DNA from: Bacteroidota bacterium
GTDB lineage: Bacteria; Bacteroidota; Ignavibacteria; Ignavibacteriales; Melioribacteraceae
NCBI GenBank assembly: GCA_023381535.1
Contig: JAMCSN010000226.1
Coordinates: 310,001-374,000, forward strand
Direction: 5' to 3'
Length of the DNA: 64,000 bases
Both the position numbers and the translations under genes were made by a program. Positions 26,334 through 35,030 of this stretch are shown piece by piece; position 1 is the stretch's first letter, and the number at the start of each line of letters is the position of its first letter. The notes beneath the pieces are model-generated. The model was not told the origin of the DNA. It ran no database searches and was given only the letters and a program-made list of their open reading frames with translations.

Positions 26334-27139
26334 TTTCCATTTCTCCTTTGATAAAAATCTTTTGCGCATCGGAATCCAAGATTATTAGTTGTGTAATTTG
26401 CTTTTAAGCTGCTTCTGAATGCGAACCGCATAAACGCCGGATAGTTTTTAAAGTCCGACGCTCCGACAGAACCGCTTCCGCAAAAAAGATTTCTTTCCAG
26501 CCCGCTGTCTCCCCGCGATTCTCCCGTTACCAGCGCGCTAAAGAAATCCGAAGTCCATTCCCAAATCAATCCGTGCATGTCATAGACTCCCCAAATATTT
26601 TTTTCATTTTGACCGACGGCGGGAATTATTTTTTGCGTTGGCTTTGAATACCATTCTAATATCTGCCGGATGTAATTAGGATCTTTTGAACCGTCGGTTT
26701 GCTTTGCGCTTGCCTGAGCGACTAATTCCCACTCTGCAACTGTTGGCAGTCTCTTGCCGTAATATTCGCAGTAAGCTTTTGCTGCAAACCACGAAACATT
26801 TGTTACCGGCGCATCAGGCAGAACATTCGTGCCCAATTCTAAATCACTCTTCCAATTTTTCAGATAATTTTCATCAGCAAAAAGTTTCTTCACATTTGAC
26901 CGGCGCCACGTAGGATTTTCTTTCACAAATTGCAGATACGATTTGTTGGTCACCGGATACTTATCTATGTAAAATGGTGCAACTGTAACTTCATCGGAAT
27001 TATTATTTGAACCGTAAAGCGGTTTATACTTTCCGCCGCTTATTAATGACATGTTTGAGTGACTACCCGATAGTTTGCCGTGACCGATGATCTGCAGATT
27101 CACCACTGTGATTAATATTAGAATTGAAATTCGTCTCAT
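26330..27139 (-). CDS. nirV: NirV-like formylglycine-generating-enzyme-fold protein
   Basis: 269 residues with a signal peptide-like start. The SUMF1/FGE-sulfatase fold is shown by PFYIDKYPVTNKSY, APVTNVSWFAAKAYCEYYGKRLPT and GVYDMHGLIWEWTSD, ending NNLGFRCA. It follows the NirK gene after 39 bases in the same direction, the position of nirV in many denitrifiers, whose role is unclear though it accompanies copper nitrite reductase. It lacks the usual pair of copper/active cysteines of true formylglycine-generating enzymes as far as can be seen. It overlaps the SCO gene by four bases, so expression is tightly coupled. Confidence 0.85.
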   Translation of the reverse strand: MRRISILILITVVNLQIIGHGKLSGSHSNMSLISGGKYKPLYGSNNNSDEVTVAPFYIDKYPVTNKSYLQFVKENPTWRRSNVKKLFADENYLKNWKSDLELGTNVLPDAPVTNVSWFAAKAYCEYYGKRLPTVAEWELVAQASAKQTDGSKDPNYIRQILEWYSKPTQKIIPAVGQNEKNIWGVYDMHGLIWEWTSDFFSALVTGESRGDSGLERNLFCGSGSVGASDFKNYPAFMRFAFRSSLKANYTTNNLGFRCAKDFYQRRNGK

Positions 27140-27178
27140 TGATTTTGCCGTTGCCTGTCAAACATTTATCCCAAATTC

Positions 27179-28759
27179 CTATTTCTTCGTGGCTCGAATT
27201 TTTTTCACTTCTTCGGGCGAAACATTTACATCCTTCCCAATAAATTTCTTATAGACATAAGTTAAAACTGCTGCCGTCTGAACATCATCGATATTCTGTG
27301 CCGGCATAATCCCGTTATATTTTTTGGAGTTAACGGAGATTTCTCCGGTTTTGCCGTGAACAACATTTCTAATTGCGTCTTCTTTCGAACTCTTTTTTAA
27401 CCAATCCGAATTTAGAAGCGGCGGAAAAACGTTGGGGATTCCATTCCCGTCTGCTTGGTGACATGCGAAACAACTGGTGGAATAAACTGATTGCCCTAGA
27501 CTGAACATGTTGCCTGGAGAAGAATTTTTTGCACCACTTTGCGTTGCAGTCTTTATCAAATTTTCATCTATAGAGGGTTCACCGTTGGAATATTTTGATG
27601 TGTATTGTTCGGCGCCGTTATTCCGATTCAACTCGCCCGTAAAAGGATTTACTTCTTCAGTTGCCGAAGATGAAGCCGTGTAAATTTCGTCTGCTTGTTT
27701 CCCTGAATAAATTGTTTTGTTATCCTGCCCGTTAACGGTTAGCATTCCCAATGCGCCTTTGTTGAATGCCCGGAAAATCGAGTGGTCAACCATAATATAA
27801 TTTCCCGGCACATCAACGTTGAACTCAACTATGGATGAACCGCCGGCAGGAATTAAAGTTGTTTGAACATCCTTCTCGACCGAGCTAAAACTTCCTTCTC
27901 TGTGAACAACATCAAGTATTTCTCCAATCACGTGAAATGACGATACTAGATTCGGTCCGCCGTTCCCAATAAAGAATCTTACTCTTTCACCGACTTTTGC
28001 AACTAATGCTTTATCACCGACCATAGATCCAACGGAGCCGTTGAAAACTACGTAATCCGGTTTCTCGGCAATTGCTTTCTCCATGCTAAATGGTTGAAGT
28101 CCAGCCGCTCCGTAATTGCCTTCGGTGTAGAATTCACTTTGCATCAAATAATATTCTCTATCAACCGGAGGAAGTCCTTCTTTCGGTTCAACTAAAATAA
28201 GTCCGTACATTCCGTTGGCGATGTGCATACCAACCGGTGCAGTTGCACAGTGGTAAACATATAGACCCGGATTCTTTACAGTAAATGAGAATACAGAAGT
28301 GTGTCCGGGCGCAGTGAATGATGAAGTAGCTCCGCCGCCGGGTCCCGTCACGGCATGCAGATCGATATTATGCGGTAGTTTACTTAAAGGATTGTTATGA
28401 AGATGAAATTCAACTAGATCACCTTCGCGCACGCGAATAAATTTTCCGGGGACGCTCCCGCCGAAAGTCCAGAAAACATATTCAACATCATCCGATAATT
28501 TTTTTACCAACTCGCGGACTTCTAAATCAACAATTACTTTTGTCGCATGTTTGCGCGCTATAGGCGGAGGTACAAAAGGTGCATCTGTTAACTGAGCATG
28601 TTCTTCGCCAATTACTTCATCGGAATACTGCTCGCCGCATCCAACAACTATGAATGCTAATAAACATAAAATCCAAAGGGCATTAAGCCCACGCAACCTA
28701 TCTAAGTTTTTTATACTGGAACAACTTGTCCGATTTAACTTTGCTACGATTGTTTTCAT
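27179..28759 (-). CDS. nirK: Copper nitrite reductase fused to cytochrome c
   Basis: 526 residues. A lipoprotein-like signal ends VVGC (cysteine 41). Two cupredoxin domains follow. Type 1 copper ligands are H130, C171, H179 and M184; type 2 ligands are H135, H170 and H326, with catalytic D133 and H276 in their usual places. The C-terminal 100 residues are a cytochrome c with CFACH (430-434) and M485 as probable axial ligand. The enzyme reduces nitrite to nitric oxide in the periplasm, and the fused heme domain would feed electrons. First gene of a reverse-strand operon with nirV, SCO and RIC. All copper ligands are present, so it should be active. Confidence 0.95.
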   Translation of the reverse strand: MKTIVAKLNRTSCSSIKNLDRLRGLNALWILCLLAFIVVGCGEQYSDEVIGEEHAQLTDAPFVPPPIARKHATKVIVDLEVRELVKKLSDDVEYVFWTFGGSVPGKFIRVREGDLVEFHLHNNPLSKLPHNIDLHAVTGPGGGATSSFTAPGHTSVFSFTVKNPGLYVYHCATAPVGMHIANGMYGLILVEPKEGLPPVDREYYLMQSEFYTEGNYGAAGLQPFSMEKAIAEKPDYVVFNGSVGSMVGDKALVAKVGERVRFFIGNGGPNLVSSFHVIGEILDVVHREGSFSSVEKDVQTTLIPAGGSSIVEFNVDVPGNYIMVDHSIFRAFNKGALGMLTVNGQDNKTIYSGKQADEIYTASSSATEEVNPFTGELNRNNGAEQYTSKYSNGEPSIDENLIKTATQSGAKNSSPGNMFSLGQSVYSTSCFACHQADGNGIPNVFPPLLNSDWLKKSSKEDAIRNVVHGKTGEISVNSKKYNGIMPAQNIDDVQTAAVLTYVYKKFIGKDVNVSPEEVKKIRATKK

Positions 28760-28987
28760 TTTTCTTTATCCAAGATATTGCAGATTTATTTCTCTGAATT
28801 AAAATATTTATAAGCGGATAGATTGTCAAGTTAATTCTTTTGCGTGTCCTTTTTATCCGTTTTTGCCATATAAGAGCGCTTTTAGATTGATAACCAGAAT
28901 TATTCTTCCGATATTTGAAATGCGATGTTTTGCTCTCTTGGCAAATCAAAAGTTGACAGAAGTATTTGAAGTCTCGGAGTTTTGAAA
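28760..28987. other. Divergent control region between nirK and the polyferredoxin gene
   Basis: 228 bases with both promoters of the two divergent genes. I checked for an FNR/NNR-type site (TTGAT-N4-ATCAA) and found only partial half-sites, such as TTGATAAC and TTGGCAAATCAA, so none is claimed. GGAG at 28976-28979 is the ribosome binding site of the polyferredoxin. Confidence 0.4.
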
Positions 28988-30079
28988 ATGAGTTTGAAGT
29001 ATATAAAAAATAAAGACGCGTCGATCCAAAAAATTAGATTTAGTGTGCAAGTAGCTTTCGCTCTTCTTTGTATCTGGATTGGAATTGAGTTCTCGCAATT
29101 TGTCTCCTATCTGGAATCAAATGGAGCGACAACATTTCATCAACGTCCGCCGGGTGTGGAAGGCTTTCTTCCGATCAGCGCATTGATGAGTGTGGTTTAC
29201 TTTTTTCAAACCGGTCAAATTCACGATGTTCATCCTGCCGGGTTTTTTATTTTGCTTGCGATAGTCGGTGTGTCGTTTGTCTTTGGAAAATCTTTCTGCA
29301 GCTGGATGTGTCCGGTCGGTTTTATTTCTGAAATGATTGGAGACTTCGGCGAAAGACTTTGGAAAAAGATTTTCAAACGAAGAATAAAACTCCACAAGTT
29401 TATTGATTATCCTCTTCGTGCAATTAAATATTTGCTGCTTGCATTTTTTGCTTTCGCAATTTTCTCAATGAGTACGACTGTCCTCGCATTTTTTCTTGGA
29501 GGACCATATAATATTTCAGCAGATATAAAAATGTGGTATTTCTTTGCACACATTTCGCAGTTCAGCTTGATTGTTATCGGTGTTTTATTTTTGCTGTCGA
29601 TATTCATTAGAAATTTTTGGTGCAGATACCTGTGTCCTTATGGAGCGTTGCTTGGACTGATTGGTTTTTTGAGTCCCAACAAAATCAAACGAAACGTTAC
29701 AAGCTGTATAGACTGCGGACTTTGCGCTAAGGTGTGTCCGTCATTCATAAAAGTGGATAAAGTGAAAACCGTTATATCTGACGAATGCACTTCATGCCTG
29801 AACTGCGTTGATGTTTGTCCGGTTGCAGATACGCTCGAAGTAAAAAATATTTTGAAGGAAAAGAAAGTGCCGAAAAAAGTTATAGCATTCGGCGTAGTTC
29901 TTATCTTTATCTCGATCACCGGACTCGGAATGCTGACCGGACATTGGCATAACAACATTTCAAAAGAAGAATACATTACAATTCACAAAAACCTTAATAC
30001 CATAGGCCACCCAACAAGCACCGCCGAAATAAGGGAGCTTAATAAAGCCGCAGAGAAGAAAACCGAAGCTACAAACTAA
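28988..30079 (+). CDS. Membrane polyferredoxin (NapH/NosR/CcoG-like)
   Basis: 363 residues from ATG 28988, eight bases after GGAG. About five membrane helices carry two CxxxCP motifs (SWMCPVG and CRYLCPYG) facing the cytoplasm side, followed by two [4Fe-4S] ferredoxin sites: CIDCGLCAKVCP and CTSCLNCVDVCP. The family includes NapH, the C-terminal part of NosR and CcoG, which pass electrons from quinol or serve copper enzyme assembly. Standing divergently next to nirK it could supply electrons for nitrite or nitrous oxide reduction, but no nosZ or nap genes are in view. The N-terminal FMN domain of full NosR is missing. Confidence 0.88.
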   Translation: MSLKYIKNKDASIQKIRFSVQVAFALLCIWIGIEFSQFVSYLESNGATTFHQRPPGVEGFLPISALMSVVYFFQTGQIHDVHPAGFFILLAIVGVSFVFGKSFCSWMCPVGFISEMIGDFGERLWKKIFKRRIKLHKFIDYPLRAIKYLLLAFFAFAIFSMSTTVLAFFLGGPYNISADIKMWYFFAHISQFSLIVIGVLFLLSIFIRNFWCRYLCPYGALLGLIGFLSPNKIKRNVTSCIDCGLCAKVCPSFIKVDKVKTVISDECTSCLNCVDVCPVADTLEVKNILKEKKVPKKVIAFGVVLIFISITGLGMLTGHWHNNISKEEYITIHKNLNTIGHPTSTAEIRELNKAAEKKTEATN

Positions 30080-30141
30080 TTTTTCGGTTGCCCGCAAACT
30101 TTTTTCTCTCTATGTTATTCAAAGGAAATTTGCAGGGACTA

Positions 30142-30288
30142 ATGTCACAGCAGAAAAGTGTTTGCGGCATGTGCGGAAGAGATGCCAACAACGAAGATGA
30201 TTTTTGCCCGGATTGCGGAACACTTTTTATTAATCAAAGCCGAAGAAATACTGCACCAACTGGAAATTCTTCATTAAATTATTTTTAA
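30142..30288 (+). CDS. Small zinc-ribbon protein
   Basis: 48 residues from ATG 30142, preceded by AGGGA. Two CxxC knuckles (CGMCG and CPDCG) spaced by 13 residues make a zinc ribbon, the rest being a polar, glycine/serine-rich tail. An upstream in-frame start would add a hydrophobic stretch with no binding site. Zinc-ribbon mini-proteins often accompany larger enzymes or are transcription-related. It lies 12 bases before the isomerase-fold gene and is presumably cotranscribed. The frame is short but the metal pattern is convincing. Confidence 0.65.
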   Translation: MSQQKSVCGMCGRDANNEDDFCPDCGTLFINQSRRNTAPTGNSSLNYF

Positions 30289-30300
30289 GGGAGAATCGAA

Positions 30301-31557
30301 ATGGACTCTCAGCCGCCAAACCGATTTGGAATTGTTCCCGTCATCAGCGATCTCAACACCTTGCCGCTTGAAAGTATTATTGGTCAATATGTTCTTCCTT
30401 TAAAAAGTCTTGGCGGCGAAGTATTGGAAAGTCTGCCGGAAAAAGAACAAATGCCGTTTTTCGTTTTCGTTGCCACAGGTGGAACCGAAAAGAAAATTTT
30501 AGATTTATGGGAATCGCGAAAACACTCTAACGGACATCTTCCCATTTACTTGATTGCGCATCCTGGAAACAATTCATTGCCTGCGGCTCTCGAAGCACTT
30601 GCAAAACTTCAGCAAGAAAATATTAAAGGAAAAATTTTCTACTTAAGATCGAAAGACGATAACCCGGCGTTCGACGAAATAAAAGATGCATTGAAAAATA
30701 TCCGCGTTTATAAAACTCTGAAGGAAACAAAAATCGGTTTGATCGGAATGCCGTCGGAATGGCTGGTTGCTTCCAATCCGGATTCGAATACTATCAAAAG
30801 TGTTTGGGGACCGGAGATTGTGCAGATTGAACTGAGCGAGCTGGAGGAACTTGTAAAGACAATTGCCGGCGACGAAATCGATTACAAATTGAAAATGTTC
30901 ACCTCTGCGGCAAAAGAAACGAAAGAGCCGTCGAAAACTGAAATAAAAAATTCAATTAAAGTTTATTACGCGTTGAAAAAAATTATTGAGAAATACAGCC
31001 TCGATGCAATATCAGTTCGCTGTTTTGATCTGATAACCGATCTGAAAACCACCGGTTGTTATGCCCTGGCTAAATTGAATGAAGAAGGATTCATTGCCGG
31101 CTGCGAAGGAGATTTAGTATCAACGCTTTCTATGCTTTGGACAAACCTGTTAACAAATGGAAATGTCTGGATGGCGAATCCGGCGCAGGTTGATCTGGAA
31201 AAGAATTCCTTATGGCTGGCACACTGCACAGTTCCGGTTAATATGGTAAGTCAATACAAAATACGTTCTCACTTTGAATCGGGCTTGGGTGTTGGAATAG
31301 AAGGCGAGTTTGATAAAGGAAAAGTTACGCTGTTACGGCTCGGCGGAAAGAACATTGAAAAGTTATGGCTGGCTGAAGGAGAGATTTTGGAATCTGGCAG
31401 CGCCGAAAATCTTTGCCGCACGCAAGTTCATGTTAAAGTCCATAAAGAACATGGAATTGAAGAATTGTTAACTGCACCATTGGGAAACCATCTGGTAATG
31501 CTGAGGGGAAAGCACAAAACAATTTTGAAAGAATGGTGGGAAGCATTTATCAACTGA
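30301..31557 (+). CDS. L-fucose/arabinose isomerase-fold protein
   Basis: 418 residues with GGGAGAA as ribosome binding site. The overall plan matches the fucose/arabinose isomerase superfamily: an N-terminal Rossmann-like half (FVFVATGGTEKK, LIAHPGNNSLPAAL) and a C-terminal half with TTGCYALAKLNEEG, AGCEGDLVSTLSM and WLAHCTVP, where the glutamate/aspartate and histidine are candidate metal ligands. Characterised members interconvert aldoses and ketoses with manganese. The substrate here is unknown; many bacterial members of this branch are only called hypothetical. Cytoplasmic. The 445 bases after it are described separately. Confidence 0.72.
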   Translation: MDSQPPNRFGIVPVISDLNTLPLESIIGQYVLPLKSLGGEVLESLPEKEQMPFFVFVATGGTEKKILDLWESRKHSNGHLPIYLIAHPGNNSLPAALEALAKLQQENIKGKIFYLRSKDDNPAFDEIKDALKNIRVYKTLKETKIGLIGMPSEWLVASNPDSNTIKSVWGPEIVQIELSELEELVKTIAGDEIDYKLKMFTSAAKETKEPSKTEIKNSIKVYYALKKIIEKYSLDAISVRCFDLITDLKTTGCYALAKLNEEGFIAGCEGDLVSTLSMLWTNLLTNGNVWMANPAQVDLEKNSLWLAHCTVPVNMVSQYKIRSHFESGLGVGIEGEFDKGKVTLLRLGGKNIEKLWLAEGEILESGSAENLCRTQVHVKVHKEHGIEELLTAPLGNHLVMLRGKHKTILKEWWEAFIN

Positions 31558-32002
31558 AATTATTTACCGTCCCTCAAAAAATTTTCTACGCAACAAAAAA
31601 TCAGTCATCGAATCATTTTCGATTTAGTACGAATACATTTTCCGCGCGACGAAAATAATTCGCACAAAAAATTTTTCCTTCTCACTTAACATCACTTAAC
31701 TCCACAATCGGTTAAGGCACGATAGTTGTGATAACAATCACTGAATGATTTTTTTATTCTGCAAAAAAAAATAAGCGTACAATTATCTTGAAAGGAAAAT
31801 TTTAAATAACCGCCGCTCAACGCCGACCGCCTCCTCAATGCGGTCGTAAGGAATATTATTAGGTTAGTAAGTTGAACAAGTTTTTTGTTCAAGGTGTTCT
31901 TGCAAAATAAGTTTTTAGCAATTTTTGCGTAGTCGTTTTGACTTAGCCGATTGTTCGGGGCAGCGGGTTAGCGGCAACACCGTTATACATACGGAAAGGA
32001 TT
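31558..32002. other. Intergenic region rich in palindromes
   Basis: 445 bases without a gene. It holds a hairpin 31630-31662 (CGAAT/ATTCG with ATTTTC/GAAAAT inside), a sigma-54-like site at 31715, a perfect stem CGACCGC (31824-31830)/GCGGTCG (31840-31846), TTGAACAA/TTGTTCAA (31872-31892), and CCGTTATACATA (31980-31991), which recurs inverted after the next gene. The part from about 31804 resembles an integron attC site in layout but not in full consensus. Confidence 0.45.
31715..31729 (+). promoter_or_regulatory. Sigma-54 (-24/-12) promoter candidate
   Basis: AGGCAC, five bases (GATAG), TTGT: eight of ten positions of TGGCAC-N5-TTGC, with the preferred G after CAC. The dyad at 31630-31662 lies 80-110 bases before the predicted start (about 31741). 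A leader of some 260 bases to the next gene would result, so the site may serve another transcript or be chance. Confidence 0.4.
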
Positions 32003-32826
32003 ATGAAAATAATATTGAAATACATCATTGGACTGTTAATTATAATATTTTTATCTAATTGTAAAGATGATGGTACCTCTCCAGTAGATTCAACCAAATA
32101 TTATTCTGTTTCAGGAATTGTTCTTGATGTTGTTAGCAGTGATTATAGTCCGGGTGTTAAGAAAGGCGCACTTGTATATATCGACAAAGATTCAACAATT
32201 AGCGATAGTGAGGGAAAATTTGTTTTCAACAAAATTAGTAAGGGTGATCATACGGTCAGCATTACATTAGCAAATTATGAACCTTTCTCAAAAACCATAT
32301 CTGTTTCAAAAGATACATCTATTAGTATTTACCTCTATGGTATAAAAGATAATTACTTCCCAATCGAAGAGAATTCTAAGAAAATATATAACTATTTTTC
32401 AAGCTATGGGGGTGGTTATCCAGGGCAAGATAGTGGTCGGGCTACTTGGATTATATCTTCATCAAGACAAATCGGGGATTCAAAAGTATATAATGTATTT
32501 GAAAAGATAATATTTACACATAAGACTTATTCACCGCTATATTCTGAAAGAGTTGATTCATCTTCTACAACTTTTAACATAAGTGAAAGCAATACTAATA
32601 TAATATCGTTCAAGTCATCAGTATTAGATGGTGTATCATTCAATAGAAATTTAGATCCTCGACAAGAACAAAATGGAGTTATTGTTAAATCTTATAATAG
32701 TCCCGGCTCGTTGATATCTACTGTCAATATTTCACTAAAAAAGAATGTTGGATTAACTAAAATTGTGCAATTCGGAAATGGCTGGGGTAAAACTTATGAA
32801 CTAATTCAATAGCTTATGTATAACCG
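31980..32826. repeat. Inverted 12-mers bracketing a lipoprotein gene (cassette-like)
   Basis: CCGTTATACATA (31980-31991) and TATGTATAACCG (32815-32826) are inverted copies with one mismatch. The core pairs GTTATAC and GTATAAC sit like the R' and R'' sites at the ends of an integron gene cassette. The left copy is preceded by GGTTAGCGGCAACACC. A complete attC cannot be traced on the right, because no matching partner follows. Homology to known attC sites was not tested. Confidence 0.35.
32003..32812 (+). CDS. AT-rich lipoprotein with carboxypeptidase-regulatory-like domain
   Basis: 269 residues from ATG 32003, eight bases or less after GGAAAGGA. A lipoprotein signal ends FLSNC (cysteine about 19). 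Residues about 32-105 form a carboxypeptidase-regulatory-like sandwich (YSVSGIVLDVV, ISKGDHTVSITLANYEPF). The remainder is beta-rich with no recognised family. The gene is visibly richer in A and T than its neighbours and is bracketed by inverted 12-mers, which suggests recent acquisition, perhaps as a mobile gene cassette. The function is unknown; the domain plan recalls the lipoprotein at 2197. Confidence 0.7.
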   Translation: MKIILKYIIGLLIIIFLSNCKDDGTSPVDSTKYYSVSGIVLDVVSSDYSPGVKKGALVYIDKDSTISDSEGKFVFNKISKGDHTVSITLANYEPFSKTISVSKDTSISIYLYGIKDNYFPIEENSKKIYNYFSSYGGGYPGQDSGRATWIISSSRQIGDSKVYNVFEKIIFTHKTYSPLYSERVDSSSTTFNISESNTNIISFKSSVLDGVSFNRNLDPRQEQNGVIVKSYNSPGSLISTVNISLKKNVGLTKIVQFGNGWGKTYELIQ

Positions 32827-32879
32827 CAAAACTTCGACGAGACGTTCAATCATCAACAAAAATAAAAAAAGGGGAAATT

Positions 32880-34997
32880 ATGATTCCTAAATTTACAAAG
32901 CATCTCATGATATTCTTTTTTATCTCCGGAGTAATCTTTGCGCAGTTCAATCTCGAAGTTTCCGATCCTCAAGCTTCATGGTACAGATACAGAGGAACGA
33001 TTGACGAAGCGACAATTTCAGTGGGACCAAAAGGAGTTTTCAGTCAAGTAAGCACTTACCTAACGTTTTCTGCAAAGGGAACTTCATTCCCCACATCAAG
33101 TCAGCTTGAAATTGTTTTGAGATTTGATTTACCGGAAGGAAGTTTTGTAACCGATCTTTGGTTGTGGATCGGCGATAAAATCAGCAAAGGCGTAATCTTG
33201 GATACGTGGACGGCGTCTTCAATTTACGAAGGTATAGTTAACAGAAGACGCGACCCGGCAATTCTGATGAAGAAAGGTCCGAGAAGTTATGAACTCAGAG
33301 TTTATCCACTGCTGCCGGGCGGATCGAGAAAAGTTAGAATCACATACCTTGTTCCGAATAACTGGTCAACTAATTCCGTGTCGATTCCGCTTCCGCTCGA
33401 AATTTTAAAAACAACCGCGAACAAAATTCAGAATGTGAATTTGGTGACATGGAAAAATTCCGAATGGAACAACCCGCGTGTGACGTCACTAAGCGGATTA
33501 TTTACGGAGAAGTCCGATACATTTTACGGCGATCATTTGGAAATGCCGCTCCAGAGTTACGATTCTTTCTCATCGATGAATCTTGAGTTCAATAACCCAA
33601 TGGTTAACGGAGTGTTTTTGAAAGTTTACAAAAAAACGAATGAGGGTTATTATCAGCTTTCGCTTTTTCCGAATGCATCGTTAACGGTTGCCAAGAAAAA
33701 AGTTTTGTTTCTAATCGATTACGATTCTCGGAAAAGCAATGCTACAAGAAAACAAGTTCTCGACGGGATCAAATCTATGTTGAAAACCAATTTTACCGGG
33801 GGCGATCAGTTCAACATCTTTTATTCCGGTCTGAACATTGGTAAAGCAAGCAATGATTGGCTCGGCGCGGATTCGGCAACAATCGAAGCGACATTTTACA
33901 AAGTCACGGAAAATTCTCTCTCGACCTACAGCAATCTACCAACTCTTCTAAAGGAAGGATACGACTATATAATCAAGAACAACGGCGGTGTGGTTTATTT
34001 CGTTTCAAATTCCGATCAGGTCGGAAGTTATCAAACCGCAAATCAGCTGCTCGCAGACATCAAGAAAATAATGACGTTTAATGTTCCAACGTATGTTCTC
34101 GATTTCAACGACAGGGAATTTACTTACTACTATTTCAGCAACCGCTCATTTATTGGCAACGAATACTTTTACGATAATTTAGCGAGGATGACGGCGGGAG
34201 TTTATTCTCATTCGACTTCCAACCTTTCCGGTTCAATGAACGATCTTGCACAAAGGATCAGCGGAACTCTGACCTCGTTCGATCTCTACACAACGCTGGA
34301 TAACGGATTCTGTTACAGCAGACAATCGTTAGGCGGATCGAATCAAGGCGTATATCTAAATCAAGCTGTAACTCAGCTTGGAAAATACGTCGGCGATTTT
34401 CCTTTCTTGATTAAAACATCGGGCATTTATAATACAAGTCCGTTTACGCAAACAATGGTTTTTCAGGATCAGCAATCGCTAATGACGGATAACATCACAG
34501 AAAAAATGTGGGTCAGCTCTTATATCTCATCTTTGGAAACCGGGCAGATAGATAATTCAACGATAAGTGAAATTGTAAATCTCAGCATGACGAACAGAAT
34601 TCTCTCTAAATACACTGCGTTTCTTTCGGTCGAAAACGATACGGCTTACTGCAGTGATTGTTATCGCGATAACGGCGGTTCCACTGATGTGAAAGAAGAG
34701 GAGGAAATTCCCACCGAATTTTCCCTTGACGCTTATCCGAATCCGTTTAACTCTCAAGTGATAATAACAGTTAAGCTTTCCAGCAATATGAGCAGGAAGA
34801 ATCTCACGTTTAAGATCTATAACATTTTAGGTCAGGTTGTAAAGACTTTTATTGTTGACGAATCTTCCGGCAGCATAATCAAGCTGAAGTGGGACGGCAT
34901 GAACGACGGCGGACAAGTTGCGGCTAGCGGGGTTTATATTTTTACTGTCAGCGGTTCCGGATTTACGAAATCGCTAAAGCTGATGTATGTGAAATAG
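32880..34997 (+). CDS. VIT/VWA-type secreted protein with type IX sorting domain
   Basis: 705 residues with a signal peptide (about 1-21, ending IFA-QF). Residues about 25-160 resemble a VIT domain (ASSIYEGIVNRRRDPAILMKK, the arginine-aspartate-proline region typical of the family). A von Willebrand A-like domain follows from about 275 (KKVLFLIDYDSRKSN); the metal site reads DYDSRKS, not the usual DxSxS, so it may not bind metal. The last 85 residues are a type IX sorting domain (YPNPFNSQVIITV ... IYNILGQ ... KLMYVK). The protein would be exported to the surface; adhesion is the likely role. A terminator follows. Confidence 0.82.
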   Translation: MIPKFTKHLMIFFFISGVIFAQFNLEVSDPQASWYRYRGTIDEATISVGPKGVFSQVSTYLTFSAKGTSFPTSSQLEIVLRFDLPEGSFVTDLWLWIGDKISKGVILDTWTASSIYEGIVNRRRDPAILMKKGPRSYELRVYPLLPGGSRKVRITYLVPNNWSTNSVSIPLPLEILKTTANKIQNVNLVTWKNSEWNNPRVTSLSGLFTEKSDTFYGDHLEMPLQSYDSFSSMNLEFNNPMVNGVFLKVYKKTNEGYYQLSLFPNASLTVAKKKVLFLIDYDSRKSNATRKQVLDGIKSMLKTNFTGGDQFNIFYSGLNIGKASNDWLGADSATIEATFYKVTENSLSTYSNLPTLLKEGYDYIIKNNGGVVYFVSNSDQVGSYQTANQLLADIKKIMTFNVPTYVLDFNDREFTYYYFSNRSFIGNEYFYDNLARMTAGVYSHSTSNLSGSMNDLAQRISGTLTSFDLYTTLDNGFCYSRQSLGGSNQGVYLNQAVTQLGKYVGDFPFLIKTSGIYNTSPFTQTMVFQDQQSLMTDNITEKMWVSSYISSLETGQIDNSTISEIVNLSMTNRILSKYTAFLSVENDTAYCSDCYRDNGGSTDVKEEEEIPTEFSLDAYPNPFNSQVIITVKLSSNMSRKNLTFKIYNILGQVVKTFIVDESSGSIIKLKWDGMNDGGQVAASGVYIFTVSGSGFTKSLKLMYVK

Positions 34998-35007
34998 GGA
35001 AGGTGGC

Positions 35008-35030
35008 GAGTGCCTGCTTAGCGGGCACTC
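35008..35030. terminator. Strong hairpin between convergent genes
   Basis: GAGTGCCTGC (35008-35017), loop TTA, GCGGGCACTC (35021-35030): a ten-pair stem with one G-T. It overlaps the last codon of the PfkB gene and is followed on the plus strand by AACTTTTAAAA. It can end transcription from the type IX cargo gene. Confidence 0.7.

Noticed and set aside
28760..28981. FNR/NNR-type operator in the nirK-polyferredoxin gap
   Set aside because: Only half-sites are present and the spacing does not fit TTGAT-N4-ATCAA.
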